From an uncultured Lachnospiraceae bacterium (GTDB lineage Bacteria > Bacillota > Clostridia > Lachnospirales > Lachnospiraceae): a DNA stretch of 43,314 nucleotides. The stretch covers positions 1 through 43,314 of the forward strand of contig CAMJPM010000015.1 in NCBI GenBank assembly GCA_946407725.1, written 5' to 3'. The position numbers and the translations under genes were made by a program. A model generated the notes under the pieces. That model was not told the DNA's origin. It made no database searches and worked only from the letters and a program-made list of their open reading frames with translations. Below, in pieces: positions 7,892 through 16,526 of the stretch. The stretch's first letter is position 1. Every line of letters begins with the position of its first letter.

Positions 7892-9130
7892 ATGGCTTTA
7901 AACAAGAAAACAGTTGACGATTTCAATGCAAAGGGCAGAAGAGTTCTGGTTCGCTGCGATTTCAACGTACCCTTAAAGGGAGGAGAGATCACCGATGAGA
8001 CAAGAATAAATGCTGCTCTTCCCACCATTAAGAAGCTTATCGGTGACGGAGCTAAGGTTATTCTCTGCTCACATCTCGGAAAGGTAAAATCTGCTGACGA
8101 CAAGGCCGGCAAATCCCTTGCTCCCGTGGCTGCAAAGCTTTCCGAAAAGCTGGGGAAGGACGTAAAATTCGTTGATGACGACAATGTAACCGGTCAGGCA
8201 GCTACAGATGCAGTTAATGCCATGGCTGAAGGTGATGTTGTTCTTCTTCAGAACACCAGATTCCGCATGGACGAAGAGACAAAGCCCGAAAAGGCCGGTG
8301 ACAGCTTCGCAAAGGAGCTTTCAGAACTGGCTGATGACTATGTATGCGACGCTTTCGGTTCAGCCCACAGGGCACACGCTTCCGTAGCTGTAGTTACAAA
8401 GTTTATTACAGAAAAGGGCGGCACAAATGCAGTGGGCTACCTTATGGAGAAGGAAATCAAGTTCCTCGGCAACGCTGTTGAGAACCCTGTACGTCCCTTC
8501 GTAGCCATTCTCGGCGGAGCTAAGGTTGCTGACAAGCTGGCTGTTATAGACAATCTTTTAAATAAGTGCGACACACTGATAATCGGCGGCGGCATGGCTT
8601 ATACCTTTGTTAAGGCTCAGGGCGGTAAGGTAGGAAATTCCCTTATTGACGACAGCAAGCTGGATTACTGCAAGGAAATGATCGACAAGGCAGAGAAGCT
8701 TGGCAAGAAGCTCCTTCTTCCCGTTGACACCGTTGCTGCAGACGGTTTCCCTGATCCCATCGACAATCCTGATATCAGCACAGTGGTTGTTAATACGGAT
8801 TCCATTCCCGATGACAAGGAAGGACTGGATATCGGACCCGAGACCAGAAAGATCTACGCTGATGCCGTTAAATCCGCCAAGACCGTTGTCTGGAACGGAC
8901 CTATGGGCGTTTCCGAGAACCCTGTTCTTGCGGCAGGTACAGTTGCGGTTGCCGAAGCTCTTGCAGCTACCGATGCCACAACCATCATCGGCGGCGGCGA
9001 TTCCGCAGCAGCAGTTAACAACCTTGGATTTGGCGACAAGATGACACATATTTCCACCGGCGGCGGCGCTTCCCTTGAATTCCTTGAGGGCAAGGAGCTT
9101 CCGGGCGTAATATCTGCAGATGACAAATAA
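7892..9130 (+). CDS. pgk: Phosphoglycerate kinase
   Basis: Transfers phosphate from 1,3-bisphosphoglycerate to ADP in glycolysis. At 412 residues it is of usual length. Conserved segments are VRCDFNVPL near the N-terminus, the substrate loop region [14 protein letters not shown], the nucleotide region GGGMAYTF and the C-terminal [14 protein letters not shown] before ATG 7892 is a good RBS. The gap-pgk-tpiA order is common in Firmicutes. Here pgk is followed by a structured repeat and a small unknown ORF before tpiA. Confidence 0.98.
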   Translation: MALNKKTVDDFNAKGRRVLVRCDFNVPLKGGEITDETRINAALPTIKKLIGDGAKVILCSHLGKVKSADDKAGKSLAPVAAKLSEKLGKDVKFVDDDNVTGQAATDAVNAMAEGDVVLLQNTRFRMDEETKPEKAGDSFAKELSELADDYVCDAFGSAHRAHASVAVVTKFITEKGGTNAVGYLMEKEIKFLGNAVENPVRPFVAILGGAKVADKLAVIDNLLNKCDTLIIGGGMAYTFVKAQGGKVGNSLIDDSKLDYCKEMIDKAEKLGKKLLLPVDTVAADGFPDPIDNPDISTVVVNTDSIPDDKEGLDIGPETRKIYADAVKSAKTVVWNGPMGVSENPVLAAGTVAVAEALAATDATTIIGGGDSAAAVNNLGFGDKMTHISTGGGASLEFLEGKELPGVISADDK

Positions 9131-9142
9131 TTCTTTAATAAG

Positions 9143-9262
9143 GTACTGTAAAGTTTTCTACGAAAACTTTACAGTACGTAAGCCGCGCCTTCGCACTGTC
9201 ACAAATCTTTGATGTGTGATGCCGCCCCGGCGGGGGGGAAAAATGGATTTTATGGCGCGACT
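9143..9262. repeat. Structured intergenic element, family B copy 1
   Basis: Begins 12 bases after the pgk stop. A perfect 16-bp stem, GTACTGTAAAGTTTTC (9143-9158) with its complement 9162-9177, has a three-base loop. A closing stem, AGCCGCGCC (9181-9189) with GGCGCGACT (9254-9262), encloses TCACAAATC-TTT-GATGTGTGA (9199-9219) and GCCG-CCC-CGGC. Copy 2 is at 26002-26120 with the same layout and compensatory base changes. The first hairpin could end pgk transcription, but it lacks a T-run. Confidence 0.85.
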
Positions 9263-9285
9263 CTAAAAAATACGGAGAAAAGGAT

Positions 9286-9447
9286 ATGAATGCAGTTATG
9301 ACAGATTACCTGTATCAAAGTATTTTAAAATCCATAAAGATGATCTTAAGTGGCTGCAAAACTATTGAGGAAGCCCAGGAAAAGATCGACATTCTTCTTG
9401 ATAAGGATAATAACAGGGAGAATGAAAAGGATAAGGAGGATAAATAA
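9286..9447 (+). CDS. 53-aa protein of unknown function, coupled to tpiA
   Basis: The ORF starts at ATG 9286 behind GGAGAAAAGG and ends with TAA directly abutting the tpiA ATG (TAAATG at 9445-9450). The tpiA ribosome site (AAGGAGG, about 9434-9440) lies inside this ORF, so translation is likely coupled. The product begins MNAVMTDYLYQSILKSIKMI, has a predicted helical segment with IEEAQEKIDILL, and ends in a run of charged residues (about 40-53). There is no signal peptide or membrane segment. I do not recognise a family. The good RBS, exact junction and protein-like composition argue that it is a real gene. Confidence 0.7.
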   Translation: MNAVMTDYLYQSILKSIKMILSGCKTIEEAQEKIDILLDKDNNRENEKDKEDK

Positions 9448-10194
9448 ATGGCCAGAAGAAGGATAATTGCAGGCAACTGGAAGATGAACAAAACTCCCAG
9501 CGAAGCCGTAGAACTCTGTAACACACTTAAGGATCTTGTAAAGAATGATGCAGTGGATGTGGTATACTGTGTGCCCGCTATCGACATCGTGCCCGTGGCT
9601 GAGGCTGTAAAGGGGACAAATGTTGAGATAGGCGCAGAGAATTTCTATATCGAGGACAAGGGAGCCTTTACAGGCGAAATCTCAGCACCCATGCTTAAGG
9701 ATGCAGGAGTTAAGTATGTAATAATCGGACACTCAGAGAGAAGGGATATTTTCGGTGAGAATGATGTACTGATAAACGCAAAGGTAAAGAAGGCTTTTGC
9801 ATCAGGACTTTCACCTATCCTCTGCTGTGGCGAGAGTCTTGCACTCCGCAAGGCAGGTACCTACAAAGAGTGGATCGCACGTCAGATCAAGTGGGATCTG
9901 GACGGAGTAAGCGCCGATGAGGTAAAGAAGCTTGTTATCGCTTATGAGCCTATCTGGGCTATAGGCACCGGCGAGACCGCAACCGCTGATCAGGCAGAGG
10001 AAGTCTGCGCCATGATCCGTGAGCAGATCGCTGAGATGTACGACGCAGATACTGCAGAAGAAGTAAGGATCCAGTACGGCGGATCCATGAATGCAGGAAA
10101 TGCTGCGGAATTACTCAGCAAGCCCAATATCGATGGCGGACTTATCGGAGGAGCTTCCCTTAAGGAGGATTTCGGAAAGATCGTTAACGCTTAA
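9448..10194 (+). CDS. tpiA: Triosephosphate isomerase
   Basis: Interconverts dihydroxyacetone phosphate and glyceraldehyde-3-phosphate. At 248 residues it is full length. Motifs: AGNWKMNK with the catalytic Lys, VIIGHSERR with the catalytic His, [11 protein letters not shown] with the catalytic Glu, and the phosphate-binding GGLIGGASL at the C-terminus. The start directly follows the small ORF's stop. No terminator separates it from the chemoreceptor gene 17 bases downstream, which suggests shared transcription. Confidence 0.98.
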   Translation: MARRRIIAGNWKMNKTPSEAVELCNTLKDLVKNDAVDVVYCVPAIDIVPVAEAVKGTNVEIGAENFYIEDKGAFTGEISAPMLKDAGVKYVIIGHSERRDIFGENDVLINAKVKKAFASGLSPILCCGESLALRKAGTYKEWIARQIKWDLDGVSADEVKKLVIAYEPIWAIGTGETATADQAEEVCAMIREQIAEMYDADTAEEVRIQYGGSMNAGNAAELLSKPNIDGGLIGGASLKEDFGKIVNA

Positions 10195-10211
10195 TATAAA
10201 GGGGTTAAAAA

Positions 10212-12239
10212 ATGAGTAAAGCAAACAGAGGTCAAAGCGGTTCGGTGAGCGTTGCAAACAGTATAAAGACAAAGCTGATCGTTACAATGCTGCTTGTTAC
10301 GGCCATACCGCTTATTATTTCCAGTATAGTAAGTTATACAGCTTCAAAGAACAAATCGATAGCAGATACACAGGATTCCCTTGAATGGCAGGCCTGGTAT
10401 CTGGAGGATAATTTTTCAAAGATCATTGAGACCAATATGGCTGCCATGAAGACCCTCGCAGAGGCTCCCAGCACCATTGCATTTATCAATGATCCCTCCG
10501 GAGCCACCGTGCCGTCTGAGAATATTATGGCACAGCTTGAGGGAGTGGACAATTTCATGGCTGACGGCAACAATACTGCTATCACCGGGGCTGATGGCCA
10601 GCAGATAATCCGTTCAAAGGGTGATCTGGTAAATGTAGCCGAAAGGGAATACTTTAAGCAGGCCATGGCCGGAAATATGTATGTTTCAGACCTTATAGTC
10701 AGCAAGTCCACCGGGGCAAGGCAGATAACCATCGCTGTTCCGGTTTTTGCAGAGGGCTCCACAACGGAGACCATTGGTATAGTTCAGAGAAATTATCAGC
10801 TCTCCGATCTTCACGCTTTTCTTGCAAGTGAGTCCACTGATGCCTTCGTGGCTGACAGGAACGGCGATCTTCTGGCACATGCCCAGTATGAATACGGTGC
10901 GGGAGCCCACGAAGAGGAGTCCAGGGCCACAAGTGAATTCATGACCTCCGGCAAAGAGGAAGGTTTCTATACTGCAAATACAGGCAAGGGATATTCAGCC
11001 TATATAGCCTATGTAATAGAGCCCAAGACTCATTTCGCGGTTGTCTGTGCCAGCAATTCAAAGGATGTACTGGCATCCGCCAACCGTTCGGCAATGATCA
11101 CCATTATCATAGGTATCATTATGCTGATAATCGCCATAGTGGTATCTTTCATAATGGCAGGCAGCTTTACCAGCCCTATAAAGGCTATCAGCTTATCCCT
11201 GGATGATCTGGCGGAGGGCCGGTTTACCAGGGTAAAGAAATACGACAAACGTAAAGACGAATTCGGGGAGATATCCAATGCCACAAATGTGGTTATTGAC
11301 AAGCTTTCCGAGATCGTCTCCCATATCAAGGCATCTGCCAATGACGTGGGACACTCTTCGGAAGAGCTTGCGGACATGGCTAACCAGATATCTCTTACCA
11401 CAGAGGATGTATCCAATGCGGTTCAGCAGATAGCAAGCGGAGCCACCCAGCAGGCCGATGAGATCCAGTCCGCCTCCGAAAACGTGGGCAGGATCGGTGA
11501 TGCCGTACAGGATGTGAAGGGATCCTCGGGAAATCTGGAAACCCTTGCAGGAAAGATGAAGGAGGCCTCCGAGATATCCAACAGGTCCTTAGAGGCATTG
11601 CAGACCTCATCGTCGGAGATGACGGCAAAAATAGACAATATAACCACCGCCATCCAGGCTACCCAGAATGCGGTATCAAATATCAATGAAAAGGTTGAGG
11701 GAATATCCTCCATAGCCAGCCAGACCAACCTTCTTTCACTCAATGCTTCCATTGAAGCGGCCAGAGCCGGAGAAGCAGGAAGAGGTTTCGCTGTTGTTGC
11801 GGAAGAGATCGGAAAGCTTGCTGACGATTCCAGAGTCATGGCTGAGGATATCCGTAAGGAAATGGATGTTCTCCTTCAGCAGTCAAATGCGGCAGTGGGT
11901 GTTGCCGATGAAGTTAAACAGGGTAATATGGAGCAGCAGTCGGCTCTCGGAGAGACAATTGAGTCCATAAGCGGAATGATCACCGACATTAATGATACGG
12001 TTGGCGGCGTCAGACTCATTTCCGAGGGAGCAGAGACATGTGACAGCTCCAAGAATACTGTTGTAGACGCAATGAGCGCACTTTCAGCCATATCAGAAGA
12101 GAATGCGGCGTCCAGTGAAGAGACCGGGGCATCTATGGAAGAGCTTTCAGCTACTGTTACAACCCTGGCTAACAGCGCTGCGGACTTAAAGGATATTGCT
12201 GCACAGCTTAATGATGAGATGGCGTTCTTCAAAAACTAA
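10212..12239 (+). CDS. Methyl-accepting chemotaxis protein (dCache type)
   Basis: A 675-residue transmembrane chemoreceptor. TM1 is at about 22-42, an extracellular dCache-like domain at about 45-292, TM2 at about 295-318, HAMP at about 318-372, and a long helical signalling domain follows. The hairpin tip that binds CheA/CheW is clear: [20 protein letters not shown] (near 503-522). GGGG at about 10201-10204 lies before ATG 10212. The C-terminus has no CheR-binding pentapeptide. Placement right behind tpiA is unusual and may tie receptor level to glycolytic gene expression. The ligand is not predictable from sequence. Confidence 0.95.
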   Translation: MSKANRGQSGSVSVANSIKTKLIVTMLLVTAIPLIISSIVSYTASKNKSIADTQDSLEWQAWYLEDNFSKIIETNMAAMKTLAEAPSTIAFINDPSGATVPSENIMAQLEGVDNFMADGNNTAITGADGQQIIRSKGDLVNVAEREYFKQAMAGNMYVSDLIVSKSTGARQITIAVPVFAEGSTTETIGIVQRNYQLSDLHAFLASESTDAFVADRNGDLLAHAQYEYGAGAHEEESRATSEFMTSGKEEGFYTANTGKGYSAYIAYVIEPKTHFAVVCASNSKDVLASANRSAMITIIIGIIMLIIAIVVSFIMAGSFTSPIKAISLSLDDLAEGRFTRVKKYDKRKDEFGEISNATNVVIDKLSEIVSHIKASANDVGHSSEELADMANQISLTTEDVSNAVQQIASGATQQADEIQSASENVGRIGDAVQDVKGSSGNLETLAGKMKEASEISNRSLEALQTSSSEMTAKIDNITTAIQATQNAVSNINEKVEGISSIASQTNLLSLNASIEAARAGEAGRGFAVVAEEIGKLADDSRVMAEDIRKEMDVLLQQSNAAVGVADEVKQGNMEQQSALGETIESISGMITDINDTVGGVRLISEGAETCDSSKNTVVDAMSALSAISEENAASSEETGASMEELSATVTTLANSAADLKDIAAQLNDEMAFFKN

Positions 12240-12324
12240 TAGTATAGCTGTTGCCTGCGGTGAATACGGGTGACTGTATTAAATTGTGGCGGTATATTAT
12301 CCGTTACAGATTGGTTTTGTTTAG

Positions 12325-14976
12325 ATGCATACGGATCTTGACAAAAACAGAAAAACAAATCTGATAAAGGCGGGAGGCATTTTCATTTTATGCCTCTCCG
12401 CTTTTATTAGTGCATTGTTCTTACTCAACGGTTATTACAGGGATCTGCGTATCAATCAGGCGAGAAACGATGCCGAAGGTGTTGAGGCAAGCCTTGTGCG
12501 CTATATGGATCCGGGACTGTACTGTACCGACATGCTGGAAGTGATCTGCTCGGAATACGGAATAAAGGATAAAAACGAGCTGGATGCGGCTTCCGGAAAG
12601 TTTATCGAGAATACCGGCGGTGTTATCAGCATGGTTATGGTATATAACAGAGGAGAGCTTGAGTATCTCTATCCCTCAGAGGTCAATTCCGTCTTTGTAA
12701 AGGATCTTATACATGAGGGAGGCGCGCTTTACGACTGCGCTGACTACGCCAGAAAAAACAATATAAAGACCCTGTCCGATTCCTTTGATCTTTTAAGCGG
12801 AGAGCAGGTCCTTGCCATAATCCAGCCATTTCAGGAAAATACGGTGCCGGACATGAATAAAGGTATACCGGCCGGACATGCCGTTGCCATAGTGGATCTG
12901 GATAACCTTTTATACAAATCAGATATTTCAGATCTTAAAAACCTGGGCTTTAACTACATGCTTTACAGGACAAATCCCGCCACGGATAAAACGGAAACCC
13001 TTTCATCCTTCGGAGAGAAATACTTTATGGAGCCCATTAGGGTGGATGCCGTTCTTCCCAACGGGGAAGTATGGAGCATGCTGATAGAGATGAACGGGGG
13101 CTGGACCACAGCGGCGGAAAGAACAACCTGTCTGTGTATTGTCTTTGCCCTTGCACTGCTCATTTCCTTTGTTTTTTACCTCTTCATATCCTTAAAGAGC
13201 AGGGAAAGGGAGCTTAAGGGACTATCATTTTCGGATCCCCTTACAAAGGTCAGAAATTCAAGGGCTTATACTGATTCCCTTGAAGAACTGAAGGAAAGCA
13301 AAGAGGTATTCGGTATCATTTATATGGATGTAAATGATTTCAAACATATTAATGATACCTACGGACACCGTACAGGGGACGAGGTTCTTCATATCACGGC
13401 AGAGCGTCTTGCAAATACCATAAGACAGGATGATTACGTCTTCAGGATAGGCGGCGACGAATTTTCTGTCCTGATTCACGGCGCCCATGACAGGAGCTTT
13501 TACGAGGGCATTATCCGCCGTATGAAGGAGGTCATGAACAGGCGAATCAACGTAAACGGAAATTCCATAAGTGTGTCAATTAGCTGCGGATTTGCCAGGT
13601 ATCCGGAAGACGGCGCAGATTATGATTCCATTATCCAGATAGCAGATTCCGAAATGTACCGGGACAAGGCCGCACAGAAGAGCGTGGAAACCGGTGGTAC
13701 TTACTGGCTGGATCATGATGTTATGACGGGGCTCTTAAACAGGGACGGCTTTTACAAGACTGTTTCATTCCACCTTAAGGAGCATGATGTGTCCGGACAC
13801 ATGATGATCAGTACGGATATCCGGAATTTCAAGATAATAAACCAGCTCTACGGTACCGGGAAGGGCAATGATATCCTTATACAGGAGGCCCGGCTTCTGG
13901 AGACGGAATTTGGTGAAAATGGTACGGTATGTGCCAGGATACACGGGGATCACTTTGCACTGCTCATGGATAGGGACAGTTATGATGAAGAGCGGTTTAA
14001 GAATGTGATCATTGACTTTTCCAAAAATGCCATCGGTGACGGCTACCGGATGATAATCCACATAGGAGTATATGAGATAACCGAGCCGGAAATAAACCCC
14101 GCCATTATGCTGGATAAGACCTCCATGGCTCTAAAATCCATAAAGGACGATCAGGAATTCGAGCTGGCGTACTATACGGATGAAATGATGAAGGATACTT
14201 TAATCGAAAATGATGTGCTGATGCGCTTCGATAAGGCACTTCAGAATAATGAATTCAAAATGTATCTGCAGCCGCAGGTGGACAGGAACGGTGCTCTTTT
14301 AGGGGCGGAAGCCCTGGCCAGATGGGAATCCGACGGAAAAGTGGTATCTCCCGGAGAGTTTATACCGGTACTGGAAAAGACAAACCAGATCTACAGGCTG
14401 GATGAGGTGATCTGGGAAGAGGCTGCAAAGAAGCTGAATGCCTGGCAGAATACGCCCTTTGAAGACATATCCATATCCGTAAACATCTCTCCCAGGGACT
14501 TTTATTACATCGACATAGAAGAGAATTTAAGGATCCTCAGGGTAAAGTACAATATGGATCCTGAGAGGCTGAAGCTGGAAATCACGGAAACGGCAGTAAT
14601 GCTGGATCGTACAGATGGTTCCAAGCTGGTTGACAACCTTAAGGAGATGGGATTTGAGGTGGAGATGGACGACTTCGGCAGCGGCTATTCTTCCCTGAAT
14701 ATGCTTAAAGACATAAAGATCGATGTATTGAAGATCGATATGGGTTTCTTAAAAAAGCCCGAGGATGAGGTAAGATCCAAGGTGATCTTAAACTCCGTGA
14801 TCTCCATGGCTAAAAGGCTTGGCATGACAGTCATAGCAGAGGGCGTGGAGAGCAGCGAACAGATGGAATTCCTGTCGGAAATGGGCTGCGATATCTTCCA
14901 GGGCTATTATTTCTCCAAACCCCTCCCGGTTGAGGAGTTTGAAAAAAAATATTTAACTGTTCAGAACCCCCTGTGA
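12325..14976 (+). CDS. Membrane GGDEF-(degenerate GGDEF)-EAL c-di-GMP protein
   Basis: 883 residues: TM1 (about 17-36), an extracytoplasmic region (about 40-265), TM2 (about 268-290), a first GGDEF domain with intact IGGDEF (about 375-380), a second domain of the same fold in which the motif reads IHGDHF (about 538), and an EAL domain from about 635. EAL residues are conserved: AEALAR near 661, EITETA, MDDFGSGYSS, KIDMGF, IAEGVES and QGYYFSKP. It could both make and degrade c-di-GMP; tandem GGDEF domains with one dead copy are unusual. No good RBS precedes ATG 12325. The last codons overlap a convergent hairpin at 14960-15006. Confidence 0.92.
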   Translation: MHTDLDKNRKTNLIKAGGIFILCLSAFISALFLLNGYYRDLRINQARNDAEGVEASLVRYMDPGLYCTDMLEVICSEYGIKDKNELDAASGKFIENTGGVISMVMVYNRGELEYLYPSEVNSVFVKDLIHEGGALYDCADYARKNNIKTLSDSFDLLSGEQVLAIIQPFQENTVPDMNKGIPAGHAVAIVDLDNLLYKSDISDLKNLGFNYMLYRTNPATDKTETLSSFGEKYFMEPIRVDAVLPNGEVWSMLIEMNGGWTTAAERTTCLCIVFALALLISFVFYLFISLKSRERELKGLSFSDPLTKVRNSRAYTDSLEELKESKEVFGIIYMDVNDFKHINDTYGHRTGDEVLHITAERLANTIRQDDYVFRIGGDEFSVLIHGAHDRSFYEGIIRRMKEVMNRRINVNGNSISVSISCGFARYPEDGADYDSIIQIADSEMYRDKAAQKSVETGGTYWLDHDVMTGLLNRDGFYKTVSFHLKEHDVSGHMMISTDIRNFKIINQLYGTGKGNDILIQEARLLETEFGENGTVCARIHGDHFALLMDRDSYDEERFKNVIIDFSKNAIGDGYRMIIHIGVYEITEPEINPAIMLDKTSMALKSIKDDQEFELAYYTDEMMKDTLIENDVLMRFDKALQNNEFKMYLQPQVDRNGALLGAEALARWESDGKVVSPGEFIPVLEKTNQIYRLDEVIWEEAAKKLNAWQNTPFEDISISVNISPRDFYYIDIEENLRILRVKYNMDPERLKLEITETAVMLDRTDGSKLVDNLKEMGFEVEMDDFGSGYSSLNMLKDIKIDVLKIDMGFLKKPEDEVRSKVILNSVISMAKRLGMTVIAEGVESSEQMEFLSEMGCDIFQGYYFSKPLPVEEFEKKYLTVQNPL

Positions 14977-15006
14977 TATAAGAAGGTGCGGTGTGGGGGT
15001 TCTGAA
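14960..15006. terminator. Bidirectional terminator-like hairpin between convergent genes
   Basis: TTCAGAACCCCC (14960-14971) pairs perfectly with GGGGGTTCTGAA (14995-15006) around a 23-base loop that holds the stop codon of the GGDEF/EAL gene. Outer AACTG and CAGTT can extend the stem. The minus-strand LRR gene ends at 15010. Neither side has a strong T-run. Confidence 0.6.
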
Positions 15007-15009
15007 TCG

Positions 15010-15519
15010 TCAGTTCGTAAGAGGATATTCGCAGGTATAAGGCCATTTCTGGTTATAGGGGAAGGTGTAATACCTGAGATACTCGTATTCGCTGCCCTGT
15101 TTTACGGCATTATTCTTTATTATCTCCTTTACCTGTTCACTGATCTCAGGCCTTACTCCGTAAAGAGCGTATTGGTTTATTTTTGTGACGCTCTCCGGGA
15201 TTTCGGCTTTGTCAAGAGCCTGGGGAAAGCAGATAAGGGTGGTCATCTCCTTGTCGTAGAGACAATAGCTGAAGGAAGTAAAATAGGGATTGTCCTCAGA
15301 GACCTCTATATACTTTAGGTTTATCTGGTTCCTGAAGGTGTCGGATGCAATCTCTTCAACGGTTTCACCAATATGTATTCCCATTACCCTGTTGTTCGGA
15401 CGCATGGAATGATTATCGAGCTTTGTGACAGGAGGCCCGTCTATTTCGGCATAAGAGAATACCGGAAAGAGAAGCAGGACTGTTATAAATATAAGAGTAA
15501 AAAGCTTAGGTCTTATCAT
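15010..15519 (-). CDS. Secreted BspA-type leucine-rich repeat protein
   Basis: 169 residues with an N-terminal signal peptide (hydrophobic 6-22, cleavage likely after SYA at about 24). One or two LRR_5 (BspA/TpLRR) units are visible, for example LKYIEVSEDNPYF and AEIPESVTKINQYALYG. This family is common in secreted or surface proteins of gut Firmicutes and is linked to binding of proteins or surfaces. Its ATG overlaps the stop of the upstream metallo-beta-lactamase gene (ATGA at 15516-15519), so the two are translationally coupled. The specific role is unknown. Confidence 0.8.
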   Translation of the reverse strand: MIRPKLFTLIFITVLLLFPVFSYAEIDGPPVTKLDNHSMRPNNRVMGIHIGETVEEIASDTFRNQINLKYIEVSEDNPYFTSFSYCLYDKEMTTLICFPQALDKAEIPESVTKINQYALYGVRPEISEQVKEIIKNNAVKQGSEYEYLRYYTFPYNQKWPYTCEYPLTN

Positions 15520-16490
15520 TTTTCTTTACCAAATTCCATATCAAAACGACCCTGTTCCCAGACCGCCATGAGCCGGATCCCTTTTTCATCAAGAAGTTTA
15601 AGTAATCCGCTGTCTACGGACAGCTCCGAATCAGCGGTTATGATAGCGGTCGTTGGAGATGTGAGCTCCAAAAGCTTCTCAGGTTTCCAGACATTCCTCC
15701 CGTGATGGGGGATCTTCAGCAAATCACATTTAAGGTCATCCCGCTTAAGGATTTCCTCCATACGGTATTGCAGGGCGTCCCCGGTAAAGAGAATGGAACC
15801 GAAGCTGTTATATACCTTTACGAGAAGCGAGGAATTGTTGTCATATCCTTCGGGATAAGCTTCCTTTAAAGGCGGGGAAATAAGGACTTTAATGCCTTTT
15901 TCATCTATAAGTATATCGGATAACGGAACCTCATTCTGAAGACCTTTTTTAATCATGGCATTAAAGAATTTCCGGGTTCTCTTGTCATCATTTGTCCTGT
16001 AGGTGGTTATTATACGTCCGACTTTTATGTTTTTTATTATCTTAGAGGCGCCTCCTACATGATCCTTGTCAAAGTGAGAGATTATCAGTAAATCAAGGCT
16101 GTCTATGTCCCGATTTTCAAAATCCGTCAGGATCTCATCTGCGTCCTCTTTACAGCCACAGTCTATCATAATATTGAAACCGGCTGAGTGGATAAGGAAA
16201 GCATCCCCCTTTCCGGCATCGTAGGAAGTGAGTGTAAAAGGAGAGTCCTGTGCAGGGATTCCTTCATTGATGCCGGTTTCGGTAATATCACCGGTCTGTG
16301 AAGTGTCCTGTGCAGGAATTCCTTCAGTCACTGCCTGTTTATTCCCTTCCCTGGTGCATGCTGTCAGCAAAAAGGCCAGCGAAAAGGCCAGCGAAAAGGC
16401 CAGCGAAAAGGACAGCAAAAAGGATGCAATGAATAATGACATTGACCGTAAAATAAGGTATAATGATGATGTCTTTTTGTGTAATATCAT
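15516..16490 (-). CDS. Lipoprotein-like ComEC-type metallo-beta-lactamase
   Basis: Resembles the extracellular MBL domain of ComEC, as in many stand-alone secreted MBL proteins of Clostridia. Motifs: YDAGKGDAFLI (about 90-100), SHFDKDHVGG (His139, Asp143, His144), FTGDA and PHHGRN. The N-terminus ends in a lipobox, LLTAC (Cys45). The signal's hydrophobic core is built from five 12-bp tandem repeats encoding Ser-Leu-Ala-Phe. A linker repeats EGIPAQD twice. The start could be ATG 16488-16490 or ATG 16440-16442 (Met17). The second is favoured by the candidate promoter, whose start site would lie almost on 16490. Neither has a good RBS. The substrate may be a nucleic acid or phosphoester, but that is inference. 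Confidence 0.82.
   Translation of the reverse strand: MILHKKTSSLYLILRSMSLFIASFLLSFSLAFSLAFSLAFLLTACTREGNKQAVTEGIPAQDTSQTGDITETGINEGIPAQDSPFTLTSYDAGKGDAFLIHSAGFNIMIDCGCKEDADEILTDFENRDIDSLDLLIISHFDKDHVGGASKIIKNIKVGRIITTYRTNDDKRTRKFFNAMIKKGLQNEVPLSDILIDEKGIKVLISPPLKEAYPEGYDNNSSLLVKVYNSFGSILFTGDALQYRMEEILKRDDLKCDLLKIPHHGRNVWKPEKLLELTSPTTAIITADSELSVDSGLLKLLDEKGIRLMAVWEQGRFDMEFGKEK
16364..16423 (-). repeat. Five 12-bp tandem repeats inside a signal peptide
   Basis: Units on the plus strand read TCAGCAAAAAGG, CCAGCGAAAAGG (three identical copies, 16376-16411) and ACAGCAAAAAGG. On the coding strand they spell repeated Ser-Leu-Ala-Phe-type tetrapeptides. Because the unit is a multiple of three, copy-number change keeps the frame and only alters the length of the hydrophobic core. 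Confidence 0.9.
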
Positions 16491-16505
16491 AGGAAATATT
16501 ATAAA
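16477..16505 (+). promoter_or_regulatory. Promoter of the BMP/kinase operon, overlapping a divergent promoter
   Basis: TTGTGT (16477-16482), 17-base spacer, TATAAA (16500-16505) on the plus strand, about 22 bases before ATG 16527. On the minus strand TATAAT (complement at 16498-16503) with TGGACA 18 bases upstream (complement at about 16522-16527) points toward the MBL gene. The two -10 boxes share four bases, so polymerase can occupy only one at a time. Confidence 0.6.
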
Positions 16506-16526
16506 CAGAGAACGGGTCGGTTGTCC

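Noticed and set aside
7657-8184. 175-aa minus-strand ORF over the gap-pgk junction
   Set aside because: It spans the terminator and both coding sequences in antisense, and its translation shows no family features.
14986-15318. 110-aa plus-strand ORF
   Set aside because: It is antisense to the secreted LRR gene, which has a signal peptide and a coupled start; the ORF is a shadow.
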